64,000 nt of DNA from Oceanospirillaceae bacterium (GCA_024234265.1 JACKOM010000010.1:24009-88008); one strand, 5' to 3'; numbered from the stretch's first letter, positions 33,030 through 42,306 are shown. The notes: generated by a model from the sequence alone, not told the origin. Numbers and translations: made by a program.

Positions 33030-35015
33030 ATGCGCTATTGGTCGATGATATTGCTGATCCTTTTTTCATCCTGGCTGCAGGCTGAGGAGGATTTATTTGA
33101 TATCAGCCTGGATCAGCTGGGACATATATCCGTGATGGGGGCCACCCTGACACCCAAAACCCTGCAGGAGGTGCCGAATTCCGTCACTGTGCTGCGGGCG
33201 CAGCAGATCCGTGAATTACCCGTATCCACCCTTGAAGATTTACTCAGTTATATTCCCGGTTTTCAGTCCGTGCGTGAGGGCGACAATATCGCCAGCAATA
33301 CCTATGCATTGAGGGGGCGGCGTATTGGCAGTGCTAACCGTGAAGTACTGATACTGGTAGATGGCATGCGCTTTCACAATACCTTTACTGACGGTATCGC
33401 AGTGCCGCGTTTGGACATTCAGCGCGTTAAACAAATTGAATTTATCCGTGGGCCGGGTTCAGCGATTTATGGTTCCAATGCGTTTCTGGGCGTGATTAAT
33501 ATCACCACGGATTATCCTGCGGGGGAGCTGCTGATCCAGGGCGGGGATAACCTCACCCAGGGGTTAAGCATCAGCGACGCACTGCAAAAAGGGGATTACC
33601 AGATTGGGATATATGCACGGGAATACAGCAGTGATGGTGTGCAATACGCCCATGGTGAAAGTTATGGTGAGGATGTGGGGCGCACCGGGGAAAAAAGCAT
33701 TGACCACGATCTTGCCCTGCAAATTGAAAATGGCCGTCTGATGGCCGAACTGACCTATGCAGGGCGTAAAAATCAGAATGGCTACCTGCAGGAGAGTGTC
33801 GCCAATCAAACGAATGTCGAAGAAAGCCACTACCTGACCGCACAGCTGCAATATGGCCGAGAGATGATGGCCGGGCTGGATATTTCAGGGCGTTTATATG
33901 CACGCCGCTGGCGGCGTGATGCGTTATTAGTGGCTGCGCCGGAGGGGGCATTGGTTACTGTGAGTGGCGGACAGACAGCCCCTTTGATTTCTGATATTTC
34001 GTTCCGCGGCGATGAATATGGCTTTAACCTGTTAGGCACTTACCGCACAAATACCCAGATTGGTTTGGAACTCAGTCAGGATGAAAGCCCGGTGGGCAGC
34101 CGCAGTAATTACGACCTGCTGGCTCTCATGGCCAGCGATTTTCCAATCGCTTATGACCCAGCAGCAGGTTATGGCGCTGAGCTGATTGAACGGCATGTGC
34201 GCCATAAATTAGGCCTGTTCTGGCAGCAGCAGATTGTCCTGAATGAATCCCTGCACGTTTTGCTGGGCCTGCGCTATGACCATTACTCCGCTGTGGGGGA
34301 AAATTTCAGCCCGCGCATGGCAGCCGTGTATCAGCTTAATCCGGCAGACAGCCTGAAATTTTCCTATGGAGAAGCCTTCAGGGCCCCGGCGCAGAATGAG
34401 CTTTATCTGGGTAATAATCCTGTGCAACGTGGCAATGCGGATTTAAAACCGGAAACCGTGCAAACCTACGAAGCCATCTGGACCCATATGCAGGGTAATG
34501 GCATCAGCGAGCTGAGTTATTTTGAAAACCGCTTTGTGAATGGCATAGAGCAGGTGGTTGCAGGCAACAATCTGCGCAGTTTTCAGAATACTGCCCATCC
34601 GGAAACCAACCGGGGTCTGGAATATTCCCTGCAAACCCCCTTAACAGATAGTTTTAATCTGCGTCTGGCGGGCAGTTATTTCCTAGACATGGCGCCATCG
34701 GCTTTCCGTCTGGCGGATAAAACCGGCAGTGCTGTTTTAAGCTGGCATAACAGTCAGTGGCAGGCCAACCTGAGCTCAATCTATATAGGGGATACGGAAT
34801 ATCTGAACCGGCAGCAAAACAAGGTAAACATTACTGGCACCTGGATCTGGCACAGCAAGGTTCAATACAGCTTCAATGCGGATACACGGGTTTTCCTGCA
34901 GATTAACAACCTTTTTGACCGGCAATATGCTTCAGCACCGATAGGCTCGGTATTGAATAACCCCCTGCCTAACCCCGGTTTTTTTGCCCTGATGGGGCTG
35001 ATTTGGCATTACTGA
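33030..35015 (+). CDS. TonB-dependent outer-membrane receptor
   Basis: A 661-residue precursor: signal peptide (residues 1-18, ending WLQAE), plug domain with LQEVPNSVTVLRAQQIREL, EDLLSYIPGFQSVREGDN, LRGRR and VLILVDGMR, then IEFIRGPGSAIYGSNAFLGVIN and a 22-strand barrel ending in the aromatic residue of LIWHY. C-terminal landmarks are FRAPAQNELYLG and INNLFDRQYAS. It imports a scarce ligand with TonB energy. No ligand-specific gene is adjacent, and I see no cobalamin riboswitch or Fur box upstream, so the ligand is unknown. AGGAGG precedes the ATG. Confidence 0.88.
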   Translation: MRYWSMILLILFSSWLQAEEDLFDISLDQLGHISVMGATLTPKTLQEVPNSVTVLRAQQIRELPVSTLEDLLSYIPGFQSVREGDNIASNTYALRGRRIGSANREVLILVDGMRFHNTFTDGIAVPRLDIQRVKQIEFIRGPGSAIYGSNAFLGVINITTDYPAGELLIQGGDNLTQGLSISDALQKGDYQIGIYAREYSSDGVQYAHGESYGEDVGRTGEKSIDHDLALQIENGRLMAELTYAGRKNQNGYLQESVANQTNVEESHYLTAQLQYGREMMAGLDISGRLYARRWRRDALLVAAPEGALVTVSGGQTAPLISDISFRGDEYGFNLLGTYRTNTQIGLELSQDESPVGSRSNYDLLALMASDFPIAYDPAAGYGAELIERHVRHKLGLFWQQQIVLNESLHVLLGLRYDHYSAVGENFSPRMAAVYQLNPADSLKFSYGEAFRAPAQNELYLGNNPVQRGNADLKPETVQTYEAIWTHMQGNGISELSYFENRFVNGIEQVVAGNNLRSFQNTAHPETNRGLEYSLQTPLTDSFNLRLAGSYFLDMAPSAFRLADKTGSAVLSWHNSQWQANLSSIYIGDTEYLNRQQNKVNITGTWIWHSKVQYSFNADTRVFLQINNLFDRQYASAPIGSVLNNPLPNPGFFALMGLIWHY

Positions 35016-35152
35016 AAGCGGCTTTTGAGTATTTGCCTACGGGGTCGCAAAAATATTTGCAAAAACACCTGTTTACCCTTTGCTAATACTCAATTCTTAC
35101 CGTAGGATTTGCACCGCTTTATAACAATCACGCACTCAAGGGGGATTTATCC

Positions 35153-35368
35153 ATGCGTTCACTGACTATCGCTATGCTGGCCGCTGCTGCTCTGTTAACT
35201 GGCTGCAACAAAGCTGAAGAAGCTGCTGTTGAAGCTCCTGCTGCTGAAGCAGTAGTAACTGAAGAAGTTGCTGCTCCTGCTGAAGCTGTAGTAGCTGAAG
35301 AAGCTGCTGCTCCAGCTGCTGAAGAAGCTGTTGCTGTTGAAGCTGCTCCAGAAGCTGCTGCACAGTAA
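35153..35368 (+). CDS. Small Ala/Glu/Val-rich lipoprotein, twin A
   Basis: A 71-residue precursor with signal peptide and lipobox LLTGCN (Cys18). The mature ~54 residues contain almost only Ala, Glu, Val and Pro in repeats such as EEAAAPAAEEAV. GGGGG lies upstream of the ATG. Codon use is strikingly uniform (GCT for Ala, GAA for Glu), unlike neighbours rich in GCC and GCG; this usually marks very highly expressed genes. A close relative lies at 35748. Function unknown; an abundant envelope lipoprotein is inferred. Confidence 0.75.
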   Translation: MRSLTIAMLAAAALLTGCNKAEEAAVEAPAAEAVVTEEVAAPAEAVVAEEAAAPAAEEAVAVEAAPEAAAQ

Positions 35369-35376
35369 TGTGTTTT

Positions 35377-35398
35377 AACCGGGGCTTCGGCCCCGGTT
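35377..35398 (+). terminator. Hairpin after lipoprotein twin A
   Basis: AACCGGGGC-TTCG-GCCCCGGTT, a 9-bp stem capped by a TTCG tetraloop. The T run after it is weak. Confidence 0.8.
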
Positions 35399-35747
35399 AT
35401 CCTTCCCCGCCTGTTTCATCCGCACCACCTTTCTGAAAAACCTTCGCCAGACTCAAAAATCTATAAACTGTCTTTCCTGACATTTCCTTTTTCCGGATAC
35501 AAAAAACCTTTCCGTAGCTGCTGCTTTGCATTTTTTAAGCTGCCGCTTATAACTGTTTATTCGTGCTTTTTAAGTTTTACGCCCCGCCGGATTTTGGTAC
35601 ACAAATGAAAGGTGCGATTGATCATAAGCAAATACGACTTACAAGATGGCGTTGCAAAAAAATATATTTTTGCGGGAACTATTTTTTTCTTGAGCACAAG
35701 AATAATATCTGCGCCCGTTAACCACCCACCTCTCATTGGAGAAAAAA
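35399..35747. other. 350-bp leader region of lipoprotein twin B
   Basis: No coding frame is supported. The last 150 bases are AT-rich. A hairpin GCAAAAA-AATATA-TTTTTGC at about 35653-35672 could belong to a promoter or 5' leader. I could not pick a convincing -35/-10 pair. Confidence 0.4.
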
Positions 35748-35969
35748 ATGCGCGTATTAGCCTCTGTAATGATCGCTTCTTCCCTGTTCCTGGCTGCTTG
35801 CAAAGAAGAAGCCGAAACTGCACAAGTTGAAGCTGTAGCTCCTGTTGCTGAAGAAGTTGCTGCTCCTGCTGTAACTGAAGAAGCTGCTGTTGCTGCTACT
35901 GAAGTTGAAGCTGCTCCAGCTGCTGAAGCTGTTGCTGCTGAAGCTGCTCCAGCTGTAGCTGCTCAGTAA
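35748..35969 (+). CDS. Small Ala/Glu/Val-rich lipoprotein, twin B
   Basis: A 73-residue precursor with lipobox LFLAACK (Cys15). The mature part is again almost all Ala, Glu, Val, Pro and Thr, with the same AEEVAAPA blocks and the same GCT/GAA codon choice as the gene at 35153, so the two are probably tandem duplicates. TTGGAG six bases before the ATG at 35748 selects this start over 35736. It has its own leader and terminator, so it is expressed separately. Confidence 0.78.
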   Translation: MRVLASVMIASSLFLAACKEEAETAQVEAVAPVAEEVAAPAVTEEAAVAATEVEAAPAAEAVAAEAAPAVAAQ

Positions 35970-35974
35970 TTACT

Positions 35975-36012
35975 GAAAAAAAGGGCGATGAATTTTCACC
36001 GCCCTTTTTTTA
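35975..36012 (+). terminator. Strong terminator after lipoprotein twin B
   Basis: AAAAAAAGGGCG and CGCCCTTTTTTT pair perfectly, with an extra TGA/TCA extension in the loop and a T run. It can also serve the antiporter gene from the other strand. Confidence 0.9.
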
Positions 36013-36052
36013 AAAACACGTAAAACCCCTTATTTTATAGTCTTTTTCTTAT

Positions 36053-37822
36053 CTACTTGCGGTTATCCTGCTGCATTAATTGCGCAAGTTCTTTGCGGCC
36101 TTCTTTCGATAATTCAATTAATTTTTCCAGATCATCTTTGTGTGCAACACTTTTGCGCAGCTGATCAAGATCGTGTTGTTTAAATAAATTCACCATGTCC
36201 ATGACACGGCCTTCCGGTAAACCCAAGCCCATTAATGTGCTGCGTGCTGCTTCCAGACTGGTGTAAAAAGTTTCACGGAAAACTGATTTAACCCCCAGGG
36301 CATAAAGCTGATAAGCATGGGTGCGGTTACGGGCACGGGCGATCACTTTTATTTTGGGATAGTTTTTTAAAACATATTCCGCCACTTTTAGTGAAGCTGC
36401 CACGTCATCCACTGCAATTACAAAAACCCGTGCATTTTTAAGCCCGGTTTTTTCCAGTAAATCAAAACGGCATACATCGCCAAAATAAACCTGATTACCG
36501 AATTGCCGCACCACATCCACGTGGCTGGCATCTTTATCCATCGCTACAAAGTGAATACCGGTGGAGGTGAGCAGGCGGCCAATAATTTGCCCGAAGCGGC
36601 CAAAGCCTGCGATGACAACGTCAGCTTCGGCCACATCGTGGATGGCATCAAAACTTTTTTCCGGTTGTTTTTTCTCAAGGGTTAACTTGCACAACAGATT
36701 ATATAACCAGGGGGTTAACAACATGGATAAACCAATGGCCAGCACCGCCGCGCCGGCTAACTCTGCTGATACTAACTGGCTGAGTTTGGCCTGGGTTAAT
36801 AAAACAAAGGCAAACTCACCACCCTCTGCCAGCAGGCAGCCGAGCAATAAACCATCGCGCCAGCTGTGACCTTTAATCTTCGCCAGTACAGCCAGCACCA
36901 GGGTTTTGGCAAACAATAATATGCCCAGTAAAACCGCAACCAGTGCCGGGCTTTTCCATAAAAGCTCGATGGGCATGGTCATGCCGATGGCCATAAAAAA
37001 TAAACCGAGTAGCAGCCCCTTAAAGGGTTCGATATCACTTTCGAGCTGATGGCGGTAATGGCTGTTGGCGAGCATTACCCCTGCAATAAACGCCCCCATG
37101 CCCATGGAAAAACCGAGATGTTCCATCCACCAGGCGCTGCCCATCACCAATAACAATGCCAGGGCTATTTGCACTTCACGCACATGGCTGTTAGCCACAA
37201 ATTTCATCAGGGGCGAAAGTGCGTAACGGCTGATTAATAAAATGGCGAGTAAGGTGCTTAATAACCAATACCAAGGCGCAATATGGGTACTGCTGACGGT
37301 GTTTCGATTTTCACTGGCCAGCCAGGCGGTAAGAATTAACAGGGGAATAACGGCAATATCCTGAAATAACAGCACCGCAAAACCATCACGCCCGACGGGG
37401 GTGGAGATTTGCCTGTGATCCGCCATGAGTTGCACGGCAAAAGCGGTGGATGAAAGTGACAGGGCGCAGGCGATAAAAATACGTGTTTCACTGGCCAGTT
37501 GCCAGATACCCAACAATGCATAAATAGCGACGGCGGTGAAAAATAACTGCGCCAGGCCTAAACCAAAAATAGCGCCGCGTAGCTGCCAGAGTAATTTGGG
37601 GCTGAGTTCCATACCCAGCAGAAATAACATCAGCACTACGCCAAATTCGGCAAAATGCAAAATGGTGTCGGGCTGGTGGATGAGTTCCAGCCCCATGGGG
37701 CCGAGTAAAATGCCGGCGCTGAGAAAGCCCAGTATGGGAGCTTGTTTAAGGCGTTTAAACAGTGGAATGGCAATCACGGCGGTGGCAAGTAATACCAGTG
37801 CCTGTAATAAAAAATCGTTCAC
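36053..37822 (-). CDS. CPA2-family monovalent cation/proton antiporter (KefB/KefC type)
   Basis: A 589-residue protein with about twelve membrane helices, including APILGFLSAGILLGPMGLEL, VLMLFLLGMELSPKLLW and the ion-site segment VLLFQDIAVIPLL. A cytoplasmic RCK/TrkA-N domain follows with the nucleotide-binding VIAGFGRFGQIIGRLL. This is the layout of KefB/KefC glutathione-gated K+ efflux systems. No KefF/KefG quinone reductase-like ancillary gene is adjacent, so glutathione gating is not established. Confidence 0.88.
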   Translation of the reverse strand: MNDFLLQALVLLATAVIAIPLFKRLKQAPILGFLSAGILLGPMGLELIHQPDTILHFAEFGVVLMLFLLGMELSPKLLWQLRGAIFGLGLAQLFFTAVAIYALLGIWQLASETRIFIACALSLSSTAFAVQLMADHRQISTPVGRDGFAVLLFQDIAVIPLLILTAWLASENRNTVSSTHIAPWYWLLSTLLAILLISRYALSPLMKFVANSHVREVQIALALLLVMGSAWWMEHLGFSMGMGAFIAGVMLANSHYRHQLESDIEPFKGLLLGLFFMAIGMTMPIELLWKSPALVAVLLGILLFAKTLVLAVLAKIKGHSWRDGLLLGCLLAEGGEFAFVLLTQAKLSQLVSAELAGAAVLAIGLSMLLTPWLYNLLCKLTLEKKQPEKSFDAIHDVAEADVVIAGFGRFGQIIGRLLTSTGIHFVAMDKDASHVDVVRQFGNQVYFGDVCRFDLLEKTGLKNARVFVIAVDDVAASLKVAEYVLKNYPKIKVIARARNRTHAYQLYALGVKSVFRETFYTSLEAARSTLMGLGLPEGRVMDMVNLFKQHDLDQLRKSVAHKDDLEKLIELSKEGRKELAQLMQQDNRK

Positions 37823-37882
37823 AGTAACCCCCCTTAAATCATCTGGTTTGATTATAGGGGAACCGGGTGTGTCTGTGGGGAA

Positions 37883-38386
37883 TCAGTCGACAGTGGCAAT
37901 GCAAAAAACAGCATTATCCGCATAACTGTTAAGGGTTAAGTTTTGTTGCTCGTTTGCTGTCAGCGGATGAAAGCCATTTTTCTGCCAGAAGGGCAGGGCA
38001 TCCTGTACGGCCACCAGGCTCATGCTGTGGCAACCCAATTTTTGTGCGCAACTGCGGGCTTGCTCTATTAATTGTGTGGCAATACCCAGCCCGCGCCCGC
38101 TGTTACTGACGGCGAGATCGTGTAAATACAGGGTTTTTATTGTGGTATTTTCAGGGCAGGCGATAAAAGGGCCGTTAAAAGGAGTAATTTTCCCCGGGGT
38201 GCTGCAATACATTAATAAATAGGCGATGGCTTGGTTGTGTTGCGCGGCAATCAGGCTGAGGCTGTCTTGCATATTTAAGCGCTCTGCCATGCAGGCACGG
38301 CTTTCAATTAATGTCTGGCCATAGGCCTCTGCCTGTATGCTCATAATGGCATCGAGATCATCGGGTGTTGCAGGGCGGATGTGCAT
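37883..38386 (-). CDS. GNAT-family N-acetyltransferase
   Basis: A 167-residue protein. It opens with IRPATPDDLDAIMSIQAEAY and carries the acetyl-CoA pocket motif LAVSNSGRGLGIATQLIEQA, followed by the motif B segment MSLVAVQDALPFWQKNGF. Substrate unknown. It starts six bases after the stop of the ygjP gene on the same strand, so the two probably share a transcript. Confidence 0.85.
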   Translation of the reverse strand: MHIRPATPDDLDAIMSIQAEAYGQTLIESRACMAERLNMQDSLSLIAAQHNQAIAYLLMYCSTPGKITPFNGPFIACPENTTIKTLYLHDLAVSNSGRGLGIATQLIEQARSCAQKLGCHSMSLVAVQDALPFWQKNGFHPLTANEQQNLTLNSYADNAVFCIATVD

Positions 38387-38391
38387 AAGGT

Positions 38392-38895
38392 TCAGTACAA
38401 AGCCGGGTGCTGTTCAAGGTAGGTTAAATACAGGCGCAGATCAAATTCGTACTGGTGGTAGTTTGGCTCCATGTGCAGGCATAACTGGTAAAACGCTTTG
38501 TTGTGCTCTTTTTCCCGGAAGTGTGCCAGTTCATGCACGACAATCATGCGCAGAAATTCCAGCGGGGTTTTGCGGAATAAACCCGCAACATGGATTTCAT
38601 TTTTGGCCTTTAATTTGCCGCCCTGTATGCGTGAAACATAGTGATGCGTGCCGAGCGCATTTTTAATCACATGGATTTTATCGTCGTACACCACTTTGCT
38701 GAGGGGGCCGGCACTGCGCATATAATCGTTTTTAATATCCTGCACATATTGATACAGGGCTTTTTCACCGCCGAGTGAGTGGGCACTTGGGTAGCGTTTT
38801 AACAGGTGTTCCCCGAGTTTGTCATTGGCGATTAAATCCTGCACCTGCTGTTGCAGGTGGGCTGGGTAATGCTGCAGGTATTTAAGAGTATTCAT
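38392..38895 (-). CDS. ygjP: YgjP-like zinc metallopeptidase
   Basis: A 167-residue protein, the same length as E. coli YgjP. It carries KALYQYVQDIKNDYMR, KIHVIKNALGTHHYVSRIQG and the gluzincin-like signature HELAHFREKEHNKAF with HExxH-type HELAH and a third His. Its physiological substrate is not known. The ATG at 38895 aligns with the E. coli start; an ATG at 38910 is the alternative and neither has a clear ribosome-binding site. The gene begins right behind the terminator of gatB, so it may depend on read-through. Confidence 0.88.
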   Translation of the reverse strand: MNTLKYLQHYPAHLQQQVQDLIANDKLGEHLLKRYPSAHSLGGEKALYQYVQDIKNDYMRSAGPLSKVVYDDKIHVIKNALGTHHYVSRIQGGKLKAKNEIHVAGLFRKTPLEFLRMIVVHELAHFREKEHNKAFYQLCLHMEPNYHQYEFDLRLYLTYLEQHPALY

Positions 38896-38910
38896 GGAGT
38901 GTTTACGCAT

Positions 38911-38946
38911 AAAAAAGGCCATTGCAGTTAACTGCAATGGCCTTTT
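38911..38946 (-). terminator. Terminator after gatB
   Basis: A perfect palindrome, AAAAGGCCATTGCAGTT and its complement, with a T run on the minus strand, 11 bases beyond the gatB stop and 16 bases before the ygjP start. Confidence 0.9.
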
Positions 38947-38956
38947 GTTGCAGGGA

Positions 38957-40420
38957 TTAACCGCCGATCTTGGCATCCAGTTTGGATTTCAGAATCTCGT
39001 TAACCACCGCAGGGTTAGCGGTGCCTTTGCTGGCTTTCATAATCTGGCCAACGAAGAAACCTGTCATCTTGCCGCGTTTATCCGGCTCGGCATTCACGTA
39101 CTGTTCAACCTGCGCGGTATTTTTATTGAGGATGTCATCCACAATGGCTTCAATCGCGCTGGTATCCGATACCTGTTTTAAACCGAGGCTGTCAATTAAG
39201 CCATCCACATCGCTGCCTTCACCGTCCCAGATGGCCTGGAATACTTTTTTCGCGCCACCGGCGGAAATGGTGTTGTCTTTGATGCGCAGTAAAATCTGCC
39301 CGAGTTGTGTAGCGTTTACCGGGCTGTTTTCAATGCCCAGTTCGCCGGATTTATTCAGGGCAGCGGATAATTCACCCATTACCCAGTTAGCGGCTAATTT
39401 GAAATCACCGCAGATTTTGGCGGCGGATTCAAAATAATCGGCCATGGGGCGGGTGGCGGATAATACGGTGGCGTCATAGGCGGACAAACCCTGTTCATCC
39501 ATAAAACGCTGTTTTTTCTGGTCGGGCAGTTCTGGCAGGGTGTTGCGTACCGCGTCGATATAACTGTCATCGATCACAACCGGTAATAAATCCGGGTCAG
39601 GGAAGTAGCGGTAATCGTTGGCCACTTCTTTGGAACGCATGGAGCGGGTTTCATCCTTGTTGGCATCATACAGGCGGGTTTCCTGAATAATGCGGCCGCC
39701 GTCTTCGAGAATATCCATTTGGCGGGCAATTTCCGCTTCGATGGCTTTTTCAACGAATTTAAAGGAGTTCACGTTTTTAATTTCGGTGCGGGTGCCGAAT
39801 TTTTCCTGACCTTTGGGGCGCAGGGAAACGTTGCAGTCGCAGCGCATGGAACCCTGGGATAAATCACCGTCACAAATACCGAGGTAGGTCATAATGCCGT
39901 GGATTTTACGGAAATAAGCCGCTGCTTCTTTAGCGCTGCGAATTTCCGGCTCGGACACAATTTCCAGTAGCGGGGTACCTGCGCGGTTTAAATCGATACC
40001 TGTCATGCCCTGGAAATCTTCGTGCAGGGACTTACCGGCATCTTCTTCGAGGTGGGCGCGGGTAATGTTGATGCGTTTTGTGCTGCCATCATCCAGTACG
40101 ATATCCACATGGCCAAGGCCAACGATAGGCTCGTGCAGCTGGGTAATTTGATAGCCTTTTGGCAAATCAGGGTAAAAATAATTTTTACGGTCAAACACTG
40201 AGCGTTTGCCGATATGCGCATCGATTGCTAAACCAAATTTCACCGCCATGCGCAGGGCTTCTTCGTTAAACACCGGTAATACACCGGGTAAACCTAAATC
40301 AACCGCGCTGGCTTGAGTGTTGGGCTCGGCACCAAATGCGGTGCTGGAACCGGAAAATATTTTTGATTTGGTGGCGAGCTGGGCGTGGATTTCCAGGCCG
40401 ATTACAACTTCCCATTCCAT
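38957..40420 (-). CDS. gatB: Asp-tRNA(Asn)/Glu-tRNA(Gln) amidotransferase subunit B
   Basis: A 487-residue protein with the GatB hallmarks WEVVIGLEIHAQL at the N-terminus, FDRKNYFYPDLPKGYQITQ, GSMRCDCNVSLRP (zinc-site cysteines) and the C-terminal YqeY-like tail ending in KLDAKIGG. GatB binds misacylated tRNA and activates it by phosphorylation, while GatA supplies ammonia from glutamine. It follows gatA by ten bases. A GatCAB system implies that Asn-tRNA and/or Gln-tRNA is made by the indirect route here. Confidence 0.96.
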   Translation of the reverse strand: MEWEVVIGLEIHAQLATKSKIFSGSSTAFGAEPNTQASAVDLGLPGVLPVFNEEALRMAVKFGLAIDAHIGKRSVFDRKNYFYPDLPKGYQITQLHEPIVGLGHVDIVLDDGSTKRINITRAHLEEDAGKSLHEDFQGMTGIDLNRAGTPLLEIVSEPEIRSAKEAAAYFRKIHGIMTYLGICDGDLSQGSMRCDCNVSLRPKGQEKFGTRTEIKNVNSFKFVEKAIEAEIARQMDILEDGGRIIQETRLYDANKDETRSMRSKEVANDYRYFPDPDLLPVVIDDSYIDAVRNTLPELPDQKKQRFMDEQGLSAYDATVLSATRPMADYFESAAKICGDFKLAANWVMGELSAALNKSGELGIENSPVNATQLGQILLRIKDNTISAGGAKKVFQAIWDGEGSDVDGLIDSLGLKQVSDTSAIEAIVDDILNKNTAQVEQYVNAEPDKRGKMTGFFVGQIMKASKGTANPAVVNEILKSKLDAKIGG

Positions 40421-40430
40421 CTTTTTCTCC

Positions 40431-41882
40431 TTATACGCCCGCAGGTGCTTGTTTGTGCCAATCGGTTGCCAACTGGAATTGATGCGCGATATTCAGCATC
40501 TGTGCTTCATCCCAGTAATTGCCGATTAACTGCAGGCCAACGGGCAGACCATTTACCATGCCAGCCGGAACCGACATGCCGGGCAGGCCCGCGAGGTTTA
40601 ATGCGATAGTGAAAATATCTTCCAGGTACATAGCGATAGGGTCGCTGGTATTTTCACCGATTTTAAATGCAGGTGATGGGGTCACAGGGCCCATGATGAT
40701 GTCGACGTCTTTAAACGCTGCGACAAAATCATTTTTAATCAGGCGGCGGATTTTTTGTGCTTTCACATAGTAGGCATCATAAAAACCTGCGGATAATGCA
40801 TAGGCACCGACCATAATGCGGCGCTGCACTTCTTTGCCAAAACCTTCTGCACGGCTGCGTTTGTATAAATCCTCTAAATCTTTTGGATTTTCACAACGGT
40901 GACCAAAACGTACACCATCCATACGCGACAGGTTGGCGGAACATTCTGCCGGGGCCACCACGTAATACGCCGGAATGGCCAGATGGGTATTGGGCAGGCT
41001 GATTTCTTTCACTTTGCAGCCCATTTTTTCAAATTCACTCACAGCCGCGCGTACTGCAGCCGCCATGGCAGGATCTAAATCTTTGCTGAAATATTCTTTG
41101 GGCAGGCCGATGGTTTTACCGGCGATGCTGTTATTCAGGCTCGCGGTGTAATCCTGTTTCGGGCGTTCAATACTGGTGCTGTCTTTGGTATCAAAACTTG
41201 CCATCACGTTGAGCATCATGGCGCAGTCTTCGGCGGTCTGGGCAATCGGGCCACCCTGATCGAGGGATGATGCATAAGCAATCATGCCCCAGCGTGAAAC
41301 CAGACCGTAGGTTGGTTTCAGGCCGGTAACACCACACAGGGCTGCGGGCTGGCGGATAGAACCACCGGTATCGGAGGCGGTTGCACCCGGGGTTAAACGC
41401 CCGGCAACGGCTGCTGCGCTGCCACCGGAAGAGCCACCCGGCACACGGCTGGTATCCCATGGGTTTTTTACAGCGCCGAAATAAGAGGTTTCGTTGGATG
41501 AGCCCATGGCAAATTCGTCCATGTTGGTTTTACCCAAACTCACCGCGCCGGCCTGTTTAAAATTACTCACGACGGTTGCATCGTAAGGGGCGACAAAGTT
41601 GCTCAGCATTTTTGAACCGCAGCTGGTTAATACACCATCGGTACAAAAAATATCTTTGTGGGCCATGGGGATGCCTGTCCATACGGAGGCTTCACCCTTG
41701 GCGCGTAAATTATCGGCGTTTTTCGCTTCCTGCAGGGCGTTTTCTGCAGTCACAGTGATAAAACTGTTGAGGGTTTTATCCTGTTCTTCGATGCGTTTCA
41801 AAAAGTGCTGGGTGATTTCAACACTGGAATACACCTTGTTTTCAAGGTCTTTTGCAATTTGGGCAATGGTTTTGTTATGCAT
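40431..41882 (-). CDS. gatA: Asp-tRNA(Asn)/Glu-tRNA(Gln) amidotransferase subunit A
   Basis: A 483-residue amidase-signature enzyme. It shows the catalytic Lys in GIPMAHKDIF, then the Ser-cisSer region PGGSSGGSAAAVA and DTGGSIRQPAALCG. It hydrolyses glutamine and channels ammonia to GatB. The ATG at 41882 (MHNKTIAQIAKDL) matches homologues; a GTG at 41891 that overlaps the gatC stop as GTGA is also possible. It lies in gatC-gatA-gatB. Confidence 0.96.
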   Translation of the reverse strand: MHNKTIAQIAKDLENKVYSSVEITQHFLKRIEEQDKTLNSFITVTAENALQEAKNADNLRAKGEASVWTGIPMAHKDIFCTDGVLTSCGSKMLSNFVAPYDATVVSNFKQAGAVSLGKTNMDEFAMGSSNETSYFGAVKNPWDTSRVPGGSSGGSAAAVAGRLTPGATASDTGGSIRQPAALCGVTGLKPTYGLVSRWGMIAYASSLDQGGPIAQTAEDCAMMLNVMASFDTKDSTSIERPKQDYTASLNNSIAGKTIGLPKEYFSKDLDPAMAAAVRAAVSEFEKMGCKVKEISLPNTHLAIPAYYVVAPAECSANLSRMDGVRFGHRCENPKDLEDLYKRSRAEGFGKEVQRRIMVGAYALSAGFYDAYYVKAQKIRRLIKNDFVAAFKDVDIIMGPVTPSPAFKIGENTSDPIAMYLEDIFTIALNLAGLPGMSVPAGMVNGLPVGLQLIGNYWDEAQMLNIAHQFQLATDWHKQAPAGV

Positions 41883-41887
41883 GGCGA

Positions 41888-42175
41888 TCACTCAATAACC
41901 TTAGGCACAAGATAACAGCCCGCTTCGGTGGCGGGGGCAACGGTCTGGAATTTTTCGCGCTGATTACCCTCGGTAACCATGTCGGCGCGCAGGCGCTGAA
42001 CAGCATCAGTCGGATGCGCCAGGGGCTCAATATTGTCGGTATCCGCCGCATTCATTTGCGCAACAAGATCTAAAATCTTGCTGAGCTCGGCCTGATATTG
42101 AGTGATTGCTTCATCGCTAACGGCGAGGCGTGCTAAGCCCGCAATGTTTTCGACGTCGGAACGCTCTAATGCCAT
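41888..42175 (-). CDS. gatC: Asp-tRNA(Asn)/Glu-tRNA(Gln) amidotransferase subunit C
   Basis: A 95-residue protein with VENIAGLARLAVSDEA at the N-terminus and IEPLAHPTD followed by a C-terminal YLVPKVIE, the usual GatC features. It wraps around GatA and stabilises the GatA-GatB interface. It heads the operon and is divergent from mreB with 131 bases between, a neighbourhood also found in Pseudomonas. Confidence 0.94.
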   Translation of the reverse strand: MALERSDVENIAGLARLAVSDEAITQYQAELSKILDLVAQMNAADTDNIEPLAHPTDAVQRLRADMVTEGNQREKFQTVAPATEAGCYLVPKVIE

Positions 42176-42234
42176 GATTTTGTGTCCTAGTTTCCGGTCG
42201 TTGCAAAAAGCGCTTAAGTTATCACATTTGCGCC

Positions 42235-42263
42235 TTGCTCAAAAAGGGCGGCGTTGTTAGAGT
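42235..42263 (+). promoter_or_regulatory. Candidate sigma-70 promoter of the mre operon
   Basis: TTGCTC at 42235 and TAGAGT at 42258 are separated by exactly 17 bases. The -10 ends 43 bases before the mreB ATG. Confidence 0.5.
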
Positions 42264-42306
42264 TAGCCGCAAATTAAAACCCGTTAAAAATAGGCGATAA
42301 AAGCGG

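Noticed and set aside
35172..35363. Gln/Leu-rich 63-codon frame antisense to lipoprotein twin A
   Set aside because: It is the complement of the GCT-GAA repeat coding and has no independent support.
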